Part shown: one piece after another, positions 42,289-50,099 of the stretch
How the letters are laid out: each line of letters starts with the position of its first letter
Numbering within the stretch: position 1 is the first letter of the stretch
Assembly (NCBI RefSeq): GCF_040655075.1
Contig: NZ_JBFAJC010000045.1
Span: 1-64,000 of the forward strand
From: Actinoallomurus sp040655075
GTDB taxonomy: Bacteria; Actinomycetota; Actinomycetes; Streptosporangiales; Streptosporangiaceae
Reading direction: 5' to 3'
Length of the DNA: 64,000 bases
Position numbers and translations under genes: made by a program
The notes under the pieces: generated by a model
Told to the model about the DNA's origin: nothing
Databases searched by the model: none
Seen by the model: only the letters and a program-made list of their open reading frames with translations

Positions 42289-42963
42289 ATGACGACGTTC
42301 AAGCGCGCGCGCAGTGAGGAGCAGCGGGAGATCCGGCGGCGGGTGATCCTCGACACCACCGCCGCGATGCTCGACCAGATGGCCGTGAACGAGGTCACTC
42401 TCAACGAGCTCAGCCGCCGCGTCGGCCTCGCCAAGTCCAACGTGCTGCGCTATTTCGAGTCTCGCGAGGCGATCCTCCTGGAGCTCCTGGACCAGGCGTG
42501 GAAGCAGTGGATCGACCGCCTGTCCGAGCGACTCGCCGCCGACGTCGACCCGCAGGGCACGCCCCGCCGGCGCGGCGACCAGATCGCCGCCGCGCTCACC
42601 CGCTCGCTCGCCCCCGAACGCGTGTTCTGCGACCTGCTCAGCGCCCAGGCCGGCGTCCTGGAGCACAACGTCTCGGTCGAGATCGTCGCGCGCTACAAGC
42701 GGGCCACCCTGGACAACATCACCGCCATGACCGAGCTCGTCCGCCGCCACCTGCCCGAGCTCGGCGACCAGGCGTTCATGGCCTGCGGTGCGGCGATCGT
42801 GCTGATCGGCGCGCTGTGGGTCCAGACCTGCCCGTCGGACAGCATGCTGGCCGCCTACGAGGCCGACCCCGACCTGGCCGCGCTGCGCCTGGACTTCGCC
42901 ACGGCCCTGGAGGAGGTGCTGGCCACCCAGATCACCGGGGCCCTCGCCCGTACGGCGTCCTGA
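42289..42963 (+). CDS. TetR-family repressor
   Basis: A 224-residue regulator. The N-terminal HTH reads AMLDQMAVNEVTLNELSRRV, GLAKSNVLRYFESREAILLE. The C-terminal part is a helical ligand-binding domain with a long hydrophobic FMACGAAIVLIGALW. It stands divergent to the SDR gene; the three operators between them (42208-42275) very likely are its sites, so it would also control itself. The ligand is unknown. ATG 42289 is the obvious start. Confidence 0.92.
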   Translation: MTTFKRARSEEQREIRRRVILDTTAAMLDQMAVNEVTLNELSRRVGLAKSNVLRYFESREAILLELLDQAWKQWIDRLSERLAADVDPQGTPRRRGDQIAAALTRSLAPERVFCDLLSAQAGVLEHNVSVEIVARYKRATLDNITAMTELVRRHLPELGDQAFMACGAAIVLIGALWVQTCPSDSMLAAYEADPDLAALRLDFATALEEVLATQITGALARTAS

Positions 42964-43066
42964 GCCGCATACGTGAGAGGGACGCGCCGAGGCCGTCGTA
43001 ATCTGGAAATCAGCAGGTCAGCGACCTGGACCACGGTGTGGTCCTCGGGGGGAAAGGGCTGCTGCG

Positions 43067-44899
43067 ATGGCCGAACAGACGATGTACCACGGCCCCGGCG
43101 GGCCCTCTCGCTACGCGCCGATCGCCGATCACGGGCTGATCGGCGATCTCCAGACCGTGGCGCTGGTGGACACCCGCGGCACCGTCGACTGGTACTGCTG
43201 CCCGTCGTTCGACGCGCCCAGCGTCTTCGCGACGATCCTCGACGCCGACCGGGGCGGATGCTTCGAGCTCACCGCCATCGCGCCGGCCAAGACCAAGCAG
43301 TTCTACTTCCCCGACACCAACGTGCTGATCACCCGGTTCTTCACCGAGGACGGGGTGGGCGAGGTCCAGGACTTCATGCCCGTGTGCGACGTCGACGAGG
43401 TGGACCGGCACCGGCTGATCCGGCGGGTGATGTGCGTGCGCGGGACCATCCCGTTCCGGGCCCGGGTGGCCCCCCGGTTCGACTACGGCACCCGGCCGCA
43501 CACCGTACGGGCGCACGGCCGTACCGCGCTGTTCGAATCCGGCGCGCTGTCGATGGCGCTTACCTCCACGGTGCCGCTCGAGTGCGACGACCGGGACGTG
43601 TGGGCGGATTTCAAGCTCTCGCAGGGCGAGTGCGCGGTATTCGCCCTCGACCGGGTCGGTGGTGAGATCACGCAGCGCGGCTGCCCGCAGGCCGAGGCGG
43701 AGCAGGAGTTCATCGCCACGGTGGCGTACTGGCGGCGCTGGCTGTCGGCGTCGCTCTACCGCGGCCGGTGGCGGGAGATGGTGCACCGGTCCGCGCTGAC
43801 CCTCAAACTGCTCACCTACGCTCCCACCGGCGCGATCGTCGCCGCGCCGACCACCAGCCTGCCCGAGCGCATCGGCGGCGCACGCAACTGGGACTACCGC
43901 TACCTCTGGGTCCGCGACGCCGCGTTCGCCGTCTACGCGCTGCTGCGGCTCGGCTTCACCGAGGAGGCCGAGGCGTTCATGACCTTCCTGTCCGAGCGGG
44001 TCGACCTGCGCGACGATGGGCCGTCGGGTCCGTTGCAGATCATGTACGGCATAGACGGGCGCACCGACCTGCCCGAACTCGAGCTCCCCCACCTGGAGGG
44101 CCACCGGCGCTCGGCGCCCGTACGCGTCGGCAACGCCGCCGCCACCCAGCTCCAGCTCGACATCTACGGCGCCCTGATCGACTCCATGTACCTCTACGAC
44201 AAGTGGGGAAAGCCCCTCCCCAGCTGCGCCTGGGACGCGATCTGCTCCCTCGTCGACTGGGTCTGCGGCAACTGGGACCAGCCCGACGAAGGCGTGTGGG
44301 AGACCCGCGGCGGGCGCAAGAACTTCCTGTACTCCCGGCTGATGTGCTGGGTCGCGATCGAACGCGCCATCCGCATGGCCAACCGCCGCGGACTGCCCGC
44401 CGACCTCCCGCGCTGGCGGCAGTGCCGTGACGCGATCTACCGGCGGATCATGCGGCGCGGCTGGTCCGACCAGCGGCGGGCGTTCGTCCAGTACGAGGAC
44501 AGCGACGTCCTCGACGCCGCCATCCTGATGATGCCGCTGACCAAGTTCATCGCCCCCACCGACCCCAAGTGGCTGTCGACCCTCGACGCGCTCACCCAGG
44601 ACCTGGTGTCCGACTCGCTGGTCTACCGCTACGACCCGCAGGCCAGCCCCGACGGCCTTACCGGCGAGGAAGGCACCTTCTCCATCTGCTCCTTCTGGTA
44701 CGTCGAGGCGCTCACCCGCGCCGGACGCCTCGACGAGGCCCGGCTGGCCTTCGAGAAGATGCTCACCTACGCCAACCACGTCGGCCTGTACGCCGAGGAG
44801 ATCAGCCACACCGGAGAACAGCAGGGCAACTTCCCGCAGGCGTTCACCCACATGGCCCTGATCAGCGCCGCGTTCAACCTCGACCGCGCGCTCGGCTGA
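43067..44899 (+). CDS. Glycoside hydrolase family 15 enzyme (glucoamylase/trehalase-like)
   Basis: A 610-residue cytosolic enzyme. The N-terminal beta domain (IADHGLIGDLQTVALVDTRG, TVDWYCCPSFDAPS) and the alpha/alpha-barrel motifs RNWDYRYLWVRD (about 272-283) and EEGTFSICSFWYVEAL (about 533-548) are those of the GH15 group, where a Glu in each acts in acid/base catalysis. The same layout is found in actinomycete trehalases and glucoamylases; the substrate (trehalose, malto-oligosaccharide or isomaltose) cannot be separated by eye. Its 3' end overlaps the convergent CHAP-like gene by 26 bp. Confidence 0.92.
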   Translation: MAEQTMYHGPGGPSRYAPIADHGLIGDLQTVALVDTRGTVDWYCCPSFDAPSVFATILDADRGGCFELTAIAPAKTKQFYFPDTNVLITRFFTEDGVGEVQDFMPVCDVDEVDRHRLIRRVMCVRGTIPFRARVAPRFDYGTRPHTVRAHGRTALFESGALSMALTSTVPLECDDRDVWADFKLSQGECAVFALDRVGGEITQRGCPQAEAEQEFIATVAYWRRWLSASLYRGRWREMVHRSALTLKLLTYAPTGAIVAAPTTSLPERIGGARNWDYRYLWVRDAAFAVYALLRLGFTEEAEAFMTFLSERVDLRDDGPSGPLQIMYGIDGRTDLPELELPHLEGHRRSAPVRVGNAAATQLQLDIYGALIDSMYLYDKWGKPLPSCAWDAICSLVDWVCGNWDQPDEGVWETRGGRKNFLYSRLMCWVAIERAIRMANRRGLPADLPRWRQCRDAIYRRIMRRGWSDQRRAFVQYEDSDVLDAAILMMPLTKFIAPTDPKWLSTLDALTQDLVSDSLVYRYDPQASPDGLTGEEGTFSICSFWYVEALTRAGRLDEARLAFEKMLTYANHVGLYAEEISHTGEQQGNFPQAFTHMALISAAFNLDRALG

Positions 44900-45392
44900 C
44901 CCGCGGCGCGCTCGCCACGAGCGGCACGCGCGCGTCCGGCCAGGCCGGATCGCCGAAGCCGAGAACGTCGGACACCCGGCGGCCCCGAATGGCGCACCAG
45001 CCGTTCAAGGTGTTGAACTCGAGCGAGACGATCGAGCCGTTGCCGTTGTCCTGCAGCACCGCGCCGACGTGCCCGGGCTCTCCGGTGAAATTGAAATCGA
45101 AAAAGGCGATCCGGCCGCGCGCCGGCTTTCTCGTCCACCGGCCGATCTCCCGCCAGTACTCCCACCACGTCGGCAACCGCGCCCACCGCGGGTCCGCCCC
45201 GCCGAGGGCGAGGATCTGGTCGGTCCTCCAGGCGCACCACAGCAGGCCCATGGCGCAGAAGTCGCCGGTACGGCAGTCTCGGTCCCCGACGATCTCGGCG
45301 AACCAGTCGCCGTATGTCGTACTGCCGTCCGCCCGCCTCCGCGGACCGACCTGGGTCTTTGCCATTGCCAGAAAGGCTTCGCGTCCAGGCAT
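44874..45392 (-). CDS. CHAP-like amidase-fold protein
   Basis: A 172-residue protein. Pattern: YGDWFAEIVGDRDCRTGDFC with a Cys in the nucleophile region, a Trp-rich section, GRIAFFDFNFTGEPGHVGAV with the catalytic His in GHVG, and a SLEFNT strand. That is the CHAP/NlpC-P60 type cysteine peptidase or amidase fold that hydrolyses peptidoglycan peptides. No signal peptide is visible. GGGAGGGAAAG precedes ATG 45392. It is convergent with the GH15 gene and overlaps it by 26 bp. Confidence 0.75.
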   Translation of the reverse strand: MPGREAFLAMAKTQVGPRRRADGSTTYGDWFAEIVGDRDCRTGDFCAMGLLWCAWRTDQILALGGADPRWARLPTWWEYWREIGRWTRKPARGRIAFFDFNFTGEPGHVGAVLQDNGNGSIVSLEFNTLNGWCAIRGRRVSDVLGFGDPAWPDARVPLVASAPRVSRARGRG

Positions 45393-45557
45393 CTTTCCCT
45401 CCCCGTGCACGAATAATGACAGAGAGCAACAAATACGGTCAGTATCGAGGTGGACACTATGCGCTCGAACGGCGGGTAAGACCCAGATGACGCCGGTGCC
45501 GAAGTGTCCCCGTACGGACGAGCCGTCACCCGTCGCGGACGGCGGGCGTCCGGGCGC

Positions 45558-46568
45558 TCATCGGTCCCGGACCCCGGTGCGCAGGCGGGGCAGGACCTCG
45601 GCGCCGAGCCGGGCGATGTTCTCCCGGGTCCGCTCCGGAGAGCCGGCGCCTTCCACCATGAGGATCAGGTGGCGGATGCCGGTGCGTTCGACCGTCACCG
45701 CCATGGTCTGCACGCAGTCCTCGGGCGTGCCGACCGGGTGGATGCGACACAGCAACTCCGCGTACTCGTCCGGGTCGCGGGAGCGGTGCGGCCGGTCGTC
45801 GACGGGGACATAGCCGGCCAGGCCAGGGCGCAGCCAGCGGGGCAGCTCGGCGCGCAGCGTCCGCCGGGCCTCCGCCCGGGTGTCGGCGACGTACGCCATG
45901 GCGGCGGCCACGTGGTCCGCCGGCGCACCCCCGGACCTCGCGGCGTACTCGGCGAGCATCGCGTTCCTGCCGTCATCGCCGATGTGCAGTCCGAGCAGCA
46001 TGGGCAGGCGACGGTCGGCGGCGAGCGCGGCGGTCGCGGCCGAGGTGCAGGCGACGACGACCGGTGGGGACGGGCGCGTCCGGGGGCGTGGCACCATCGG
46101 CACCTCGCGGAAGGCGAAGGTCGGCCCGGCGGCCGACAGCCGGGAACGGGTCAGTCCGGCCAGCAGCAGATCGAGGCTCTCAGCGAAGCCGGACTCGTAC
46201 CGCGCGAGCCCGGTGCCGAACACCTCCAGGTCCACCCACGGGCCGCCCCGCCCGACGCCGAGCCGGAAGCGGCCTCCGGACACCTGGTCCAGCAGGGCGG
46301 TCTGCTCGGCCAGCGCGACCGGGTGCGCGGTGGACAGCACGCTCACCGCCGTCCCCACCGCGATCCGTTCCGTTCGGCCCAGGACATACGCCGCGAGGGA
46401 GATCGCGGACGGGCAGATCCCGTACGACATGAAGTGGTGCTCGGCGAGCCACACGTCGTCGAAGCCGGCCCGCTCGGCGGCGACGGCCGCCTCGACCGTG
46501 GCGGACAACACCTCGCCGTCGCTCTGCCCGGGAAACCGCGCCGCCAGCAAGAACACTCCAAACCGCAC
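45558..46568 (-). CDS. Luciferase-like monooxygenase (LLM), F420- or FMN-dependent
   Basis: A 336-residue TIM-barrel protein. VRFGVFLLAARFPGQSDGEV opens the barrel, then WLAEHHFMSYGICPSAISLA, RIAVGTAVSVLSTAHPVALA, and RFRLGVGRGG with the phosphate-binding residues, all typical of the bacterial luciferase group. These use reduced flavin or F420 to oxidise or desulfurise substrates. GTG 46568 fits the family start but its ribosome site is very close; GTG 46577 or ATG 46607 are alternatives. It lies between unrelated genes, so the substrate stays open. Confidence 0.88.
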   Translation of the reverse strand: MRFGVFLLAARFPGQSDGEVLSATVEAAVAAERAGFDDVWLAEHHFMSYGICPSAISLAAYVLGRTERIAVGTAVSVLSTAHPVALAEQTALLDQVSGGRFRLGVGRGGPWVDLEVFGTGLARYESGFAESLDLLLAGLTRSRLSAAGPTFAFREVPMVPRPRTRPSPPVVVACTSAATAALAADRRLPMLLGLHIGDDGRNAMLAEYAARSGGAPADHVAAAMAYVADTRAEARRTLRAELPRWLRPGLAGYVPVDDRPHRSRDPDEYAELLCRIHPVGTPEDCVQTMAVTVERTGIRHLILMVEGAGSPERTRENIARLGAEVLPRLRTGVRDR

Positions 46569-46691
46569 TTCCCCCACTCTGGCAGGAATCGCGGGGCGGC
46601 GGAGCATGCGCGGAATCTTCAGCGTTCGTGGTGAGCGCCGTCGTGGACGGAGTCGACGTGATCGCCGTCCGGCACACTCACACCGCCCGGA

Positions 46692-47144
46692 TCAGGCGCG
46701 CTCGGCCGTGCAGTCGGGGCACAGCCCGAAGATCTCAACGGTGTGATCGACATCCGTGAAGCCCGCCTCGGCGGCGACGCGCTCGGCCCAGCGCTCGATC
46801 GCGCGCCCCTCCACCTCCACGCTGCGCCCGCACGACCTGCAGGTCACGTGATGGTGGTGGGTGCTGCTCTCACACCGGCGGTAGAGCGTCTCACCGGTCT
46901 CATCGCGGAGGGTGTCGACACCGCCGCCCTCGCTGAGCACCTGGAGATGCCGGTAGACCGTGGTCAGCCCGACGCGCTCGCCGCGGCGGCGCAGCTCGGC
47001 GTGGATGTCCTGGGCGCTGCGGAACTCCGGCAGGTCGGCGAGAACCTGGCCCAGCGCCTCGGCCTGCCGGGTGCCCCGCACGCGTGTCCCCCGGCCGACG
47101 GCCGAGGTCTGTCGCGGAGGGCGGGCGGTCGAATGCGAGGTCAT
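46692..47144 (-). CDS. zur: Fur-family zinc regulator, Zur type
   Basis: A 150-residue regulator. The helix-turn-helix is EFRSAQDIHAELRRRGERVG, LTTVYRHLQVLSEGG, and metal ligands are in the HHHHVTCRSCGRS strand (Cys pair plus His) and CPDC near the end, which forms the structural zinc site. The sequence LPEFRSAQDIHAELRRRG is the actinomycete Zur pattern, rather than Fur or catalase-linked FurA. It should repress zinc uptake genes when zinc is sufficient. No znuABC lies beside it in this window. ATG 47144 is the start. Confidence 0.75.
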   Translation of the reverse strand: MTSHSTARPPRQTSAVGRGTRVRGTRQAEALGQVLADLPEFRSAQDIHAELRRRGERVGLTTVYRHLQVLSEGGGVDTLRDETGETLYRRCESSTHHHHVTCRSCGRSVEVEGRAIERWAERVAAEAGFTDVDHTVEIFGLCPDCTAERA

Positions 47145-47290
47145 GGGCAGCGCTCCGGCCGGTCGGTCTGCTTGTCGGTTCCCCGCACCGTACCAACCGA
47201 TCCGGCCGACCGCCGTCGTCGGCGGCTCGCGGGGGGTCATCCCTGGGTGTACGTGAACTGTCATCGACAGTAAGTGGAATACAGCGGGCG

Positions 47291-47422
47291 GTGTACGTAA
47301 CCTCGTACGAGAACACAGACCAACACAACGGCCAGAGCGTCGCGATTGAATTGGGGGATTCATCGGGGGACGCGACGCGAAAAACGGGCATCCTGAATGC
47401 TTGCCAGGCCAACCGAAAATGA
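47291..47422 (+). CDS. 43-residue small protein followed by a hairpin
   Basis: From GTG 47291 the frame reads VYVTSYENTDQHNGQSVAIE, LGDSSGDATRKTGILNACQA, NRK and stop. Composition is polar (Asn, Gln, Ser, Thr) with no signal or membrane helix. Codon use is less GC-rich. The TGA lies at the foot of a 13-bp perfect hairpin (47421-47470), which is what one expects from a real transcript end. I recognise no family and the start codon has no clear ribosome site, so it may be a leaderless or non-coding transcript. Confidence 0.4.
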   Translation: MYVTSYENTDQHNGQSVAIELGDSSGDATRKTGILNACQANRK

Positions 47423-47470
47423 ACGTCCGCGGGTAGACCTCTTGGGGGAGGGGTCGGCCCGCGGACGTTC
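47421..47470 (+). terminator. 13-bp stem hairpin
   Basis: GAACGTCCGCGGG (47421-47433) and CCCGCGGACGTTC (47458-47470) are exact reverse complements; the loop contains a second stem (GACCTC/GAGGGGTC-like). It lies immediately after the 43-codon frame. No T-run. It would be a stable transcript end. Confidence 0.75.
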
Positions 47471-48065
47471 GCACTTCGGGACGCAGCAACCCCCTCCGAC
47501 CAGCGGGTTCGGGCGAGATCGACAAGGGCGGGGCTACGCGGACCCGGCGTGATGTGGCCGACGGCGAGGGCCCCGAGTCGCACACCATTACTTTCGCAAT
47601 AGGAGAGAGTGGCAGAATACTGCGTCTTCCAATTAACCCCCATGACGATGACGTTGATGGCCGCAACGAATTCATTCCTGATGATCTTCCATGGAACTTA
47701 ACACGCCAATTTCAGTGTTATCGAAAACGAGATCCGAACACGCCGCTCCACGGCCATCGGCTCGTCGACGCACAGCATCGCGCACCGCCGTAAGGCGGCG
47801 CCGGCCGTGGCTGCAGGCGAGACGCGGCGGTCAGGAGCCGGACAACCGGCGAAGCCGGCAGAGGGTCATCCGACCCCTCCACGCTCCGGCCGTCCGCGGC
47901 CGCCCCGGAACCGCATGGCCGTACGGCGTGACGGAATGATCGACGCCGACACGCCCGGTGTCCTTGCCCTGGCCGCGCTGGGCACGCTCGGCGGCATCGA
48001 GCACCTCCCGTAGCCGATATTCCTCGCGCAAGGTGTACGGTGCCTCCGGTACTCTCGTGAGCAGC

Positions 48066-48140
48066 GGGGCGTTAGCTCAATGGCAGAGCTGTGGACTTTT
48101 AATCCATAGGTTCTGGGTTCGAGTCCCAGGCGCCCTACCA
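48066..48140 (+). tRNA. tRNA-Lys(UUU)
   Basis: 75 nt including an encoded CCA. The acceptor stem GGGGCGT pairs with GCGCCCT (G-U and U-G pairs included), U8A9 follow, the D arm GCTC...GAGC, the anticodon loop CTTTTAA with anticodon TTT, and the T arm CTGGG-TTCGAGT-CCCAG. It inserts lysine at AAA/AAG codons. tRNA genes are common integration sites, and the remnants downstream of it fit that. Confidence 0.95.
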
Positions 48141-48455
48141 CTCATCTGGCCGCTGACCTGCGGTTTCTTGTTGCCGGGTGATCTTGTAGTGATCGTCTCG
48201 GGGCGGTGGGTGCTCCATGGGTGCTCTTTTGTATCGATCTTGCGCAGCATGGCCATTGTAGATATGCATCGTGGTGCATACCTATCCGACTGCATAGGTA
48301 TGCGATTCGGCGGTGCCGGGTCGCCGCGAACCCTGCGCGGGGCGTGAGCGCGCCGGCGGGGGTCTCGGACGGCCGTCCGGGACCCCGCGATCTGGCGTCG
48401 CTCGACAGGAGTTCGGGGCAGCGTTTGAGGGCATGGTCAAGGCGGGTCTGCCGGT
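48141..48455. other. Unassigned spacer after tRNA-Lys
   Basis: No gene was recognised here. The perfect inverted repeat at 48276-48303 is the only strong element. An attachment-site repeat of the tRNA 3' end was looked for nearby but I did not see a second copy. Confidence 0.4.
48276..48303. repeat. 10-bp inverted repeat
   Basis: GCATACCTAT (48276-48285) and ATAGGTATGC (48294-48303) are exact reverse complements around 8 bp. It is AT-rich in a GC-rich stretch and has a related partial palindrome just before (ATGCATCGTGGTGCAT at 48264-48279). It could be an operator, a recombinase site or a hairpin, not a classic terminator because no T-run follows. Confidence 0.55.
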
Positions 48456-48578
48456 AGGGAGTTCCAGGCCGGCACCCTCGCCGAGTTCGCCGTGCTGCCC
48501 GCCGCCAACGTCACCGCAAAGCCCGCGAACCTCGACTTCGTCACCGCCGCAGCGCTGCTGGGGCTATGCAGCGTGGTG
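48456..48578 (+). pseudogene. Fragment of a zinc-type quinone oxidoreductase gene
   Basis: The plus strand reads GREFQAGTLAEFAVLPAANV, TAKPANLDFVTAAALLGLC. This is the middle of an alcohol dehydrogenase/quinone oxidoreductase of the medium-chain type (G.LAE.VVP...V..KP..L....AA.LP..G.TA). The part upstream has no match and the part downstream breaks off at the group II intron junction, so the gene is a remnant of about 40 codons. Confidence 0.8.
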
Positions 48579-48751
48579 GTCGGGTAGCCGGGGGAACTCT
48601 CATCCCCCGGCTCCCACAGATCCGTACGTGAACCTCTCGGTTCATACGGCTCTTGTCATCCTGATCGCCAGGCGGAAGGGACCGATCTCCAGTGCGCGAA
48701 CATGCGGGGATACCGTGTGGTGATCTCCTGCAGCTTGCGGTGGGCTTTCTC
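48579..48751 (-). mobile_element. 3' end of a group II intron
   Basis: On the minus strand: the C-terminus of an intron-encoded reverse transcriptase/maturase (EKAHRKLQEITTRYPRMFAH, WRSVPSAWRSG and stop, 48656-48751), then domain V at 48619-48652 (34 nt: GAGCCGTATG, AACC-GAGA-GGTT and CACGTACGGATC) and domain VI with a bulged A (GGGAGCCGGGGGA with TCCCCCGGCTACCC). The intron ends near 48579 with the sequence ...CCCGAC. The 5' part, RT fingers and domains I-III are absent. One position in the catalytic triad pairing is A rather than the usual U, so it is probably dead. Confidence 0.85.
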
Positions 48752-48955
48752 TGGGAGCGGTCGCCGCCGTCGTGACAGGGCAGGATGTCGCCCGCTTGTG
48801 CGCGCAGGAGCCGGCCGGTGATCGTGGTGGTACCGGGGCGTGCCCAGTCAAGCTGGTCGACCTGCCAGTCGATGCAGATCATGGAGTGTTCGGTGACGAC
48901 GTCGAGGATCCGTTGTGACCAGGCGCCGCCCGGGGAGCGGAAGAACTTGGGGCCA
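48752..48955 (-). pseudogene. Fragment of a polysaccharide deacetylase gene
   Basis: The minus strand reads GPKFFRSPGGAWSQRILDVV, TEHSMICIDWQVDQLDWARP, GTTTITGRLLRAQAGDILPC, HDGGDRSQ. That is the C-terminal half of a NodB-homology deacetylase: the FR.PGG.W motif, the W.VD..DW..PGT turn, and the DILLHDGGG.RSQT end with the catalytic His. It stops at RSQ where intron-encoded protein text takes over, and begins abruptly after a copper ATPase start. A remnant. Confidence 0.85.
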
Positions 48956-48958
48956 TGC

Positions 48959-49006
48959 TCCCCAGGTGGCCCCTGCGATGGCCAGGTCCGTGGTCTGGGC
49001 GTTCAC
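48959..49006 (-). pseudogene. First codons of a CopA-type ATPase gene
   Basis: GTG 49006 overlaps the stop of the His/Met-rich gene by GTGA and gives VNAQTTDLAIAGATWGAW. Heavy-metal ATPases of actinomycetes start with (T)T(E/D)L.I.GMTCASC. Here the text agrees for about 12 residues (TTDLAIAGAT) and then leaves the family at the expected CxxC, where the deacetylase fragment begins. It is too short to be certain. Confidence 0.5.
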
Positions 49007-49224
49007 CGGCGTTCTCCGGACATGGTCATGCGGCCCATGTCATGTCCGTCGGCCGGTACGGTGCCGGGAGCGGTGTGGTGCATGCCGGGTGCGACGGGAC
49101 CGGCCAGCCGTCCGGCGGCGAACGCGACCGCAAACAGCGCCGCGAAGCACAGGACCAGCAGGGACGGCAGCGCCCCCGCCGGTCGTCCCTTCGCGTGATG
49201 CCCGGGCGTCCGCATCAACGTCAC
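49003..49224 (-). CDS. His/Met-rich small membrane protein, copper-associated type
   Basis: About 73 residues from GTG 49224 (ATG 49215 also possible). One membrane helix (LPSLLVLCFAALFAVAFAAG) is followed by a short extracytoplasmic tail rich in His and Met (MHHTAPG, GHDMGRMTM). Such proteins precede copper-exporting ATPases in actinomycetes and may pass copper to them. The stop overlaps the first codons of what looks like a broken CopA gene, which supports this. The longer frame up to 49311 has non-native Arg/Pro text. Confidence 0.55.
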   Translation of the reverse strand: MTLMRTPGHHAKGRPAGALPSLLVLCFAALFAVAFAAGRLAGPVAPGMHHTAPGTVPADGHDMGRMTMSGERR

Positions 49225-49428
49225 GGATGCGGGTGCGCCGGGACGCTCCGGCGTGGATCGTGGCGACGGCTCGCCGTGATCCACTCGACCTGCTGCTCGC
49301 GTACAGTGCAACTACGTCACCACACGATTATTTGCGCCATGCATTGCGGACGGCCCCCAGCATGGGGAACGGCCGGTTCGTCCTCGATCGGCTTGCAGGT
49401 GGAGCTGGTCCTTCAGAGAGCAGGCGAT

Positions 49429-49983
49429 GTGAACGGCGGCTACGAACTCCAGAAAACCGACGCCAAGGGCCAAGGCGTGTTCGCCACCCGGTCCTTCCAG
49501 ATCGGCCAAACAGTGATGGTCGGTGTCATCGACCGCGAACTCGACCATAATCACTCCCATGCCTCGCAGGTCAGCCAGACACGGTTCGTGCTGCACGGCG
49601 GGCTGATCCCCAAGGTGAACCACTCCTGCGAGCCGAACTGCGGAATCCACCTCAACGCCAGCGGCGCTCACGACTTCGTCGCTCGTCGGCCCATCACCGC
49701 AGGCCAGGAGATCACGTTCGACTACGCCATGCGGAACTACTCGGTCGACCACTTCGCCGCTCACTGCCGGTGCGGCTCGCTTCGCTGCCGTGACCGCATC
49801 ACCGGCTGGAAGGATCTGCCCGCCGAGCGTAAGGCGGACTACCAGGGCTTCGTCGCCCCCTTCCTCACCGACATCGACGACCGGCGCGCCGCCGAGCAGG
49901 CCGGCCAGGCCGCCGGGATCGAACCGCCCGCGCCGCCGCGGACCGGCCGGGTCCTCAACGAGGTACCCGTGGCCGACGCGTAG
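49429..49983 (+). CDS. SET-domain protein (lysine methyltransferase-like)
   Basis: A 184-residue protein. The order is that of a SET domain: GQGVFATRSFQIGQTV (N-flank), PKVNHSCEPNCGIHL (NHSCxPN, pseudoknot strand that binds S-adenosylmethionine), PITAGQEITFDYAM (ITFDY) and the post-SET CRCGSLRCRDRITGW with three Cys that could bind zinc. The C-terminal 50 residues are Ala/Arg/Pro-rich. Bacterial members methylate ribosomal or other proteins; the substrate is not known. GTG 49429 is the start. It stands alone in a region of remnants. Confidence 0.85.
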   Translation: MNGGYELQKTDAKGQGVFATRSFQIGQTVMVGVIDRELDHNHSHASQVSQTRFVLHGGLIPKVNHSCEPNCGIHLNASGAHDFVARRPITAGQEITFDYAMRNYSVDHFAAHCRCGSLRCRDRITGWKDLPAERKADYQGFVAPFLTDIDDRRAAEQAGQAAGIEPPAPPRTGRVLNEVPVADA

Positions 49984-50099
49984 AGCTTCCCCCGGACGCC
50001 CGAGCCGACCCCGACGCTGTCGTACACCATCTCCCTGACGCTGTGCGAGAACGGGCTGTCGAGCCTGGGCTCCTTGATCTGCTCGGCACACGACAAGGC

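Larger units (their letters stand above)
47145..48065. other. Region before tRNA-Lys with one small gene-like frame and a lower-GC part
   Basis: Apart from the small frame and hairpin given separately, I find no clear gene in these 920 bases. A 79-codon frame opening at GTG 47554 and running to 47793 (IGESGRILRLPINPHDDDVD) has lower GC than its surroundings, but no family. The rest is unassigned. A promoter for the tRNA gene is presumed here. Confidence 0.4.

Noticed and set aside
43010..44851. 613-residue minus-strand frame
   Set aside because: Antisense of the GH15 enzyme, created by high GC codon bias.
48141..48303. Possible attachment-site repeat of the tRNA-Lys 3' end
   Set aside because: No second copy of the T arm or 3' end of the tRNA was seen in this window, so no att site is called.
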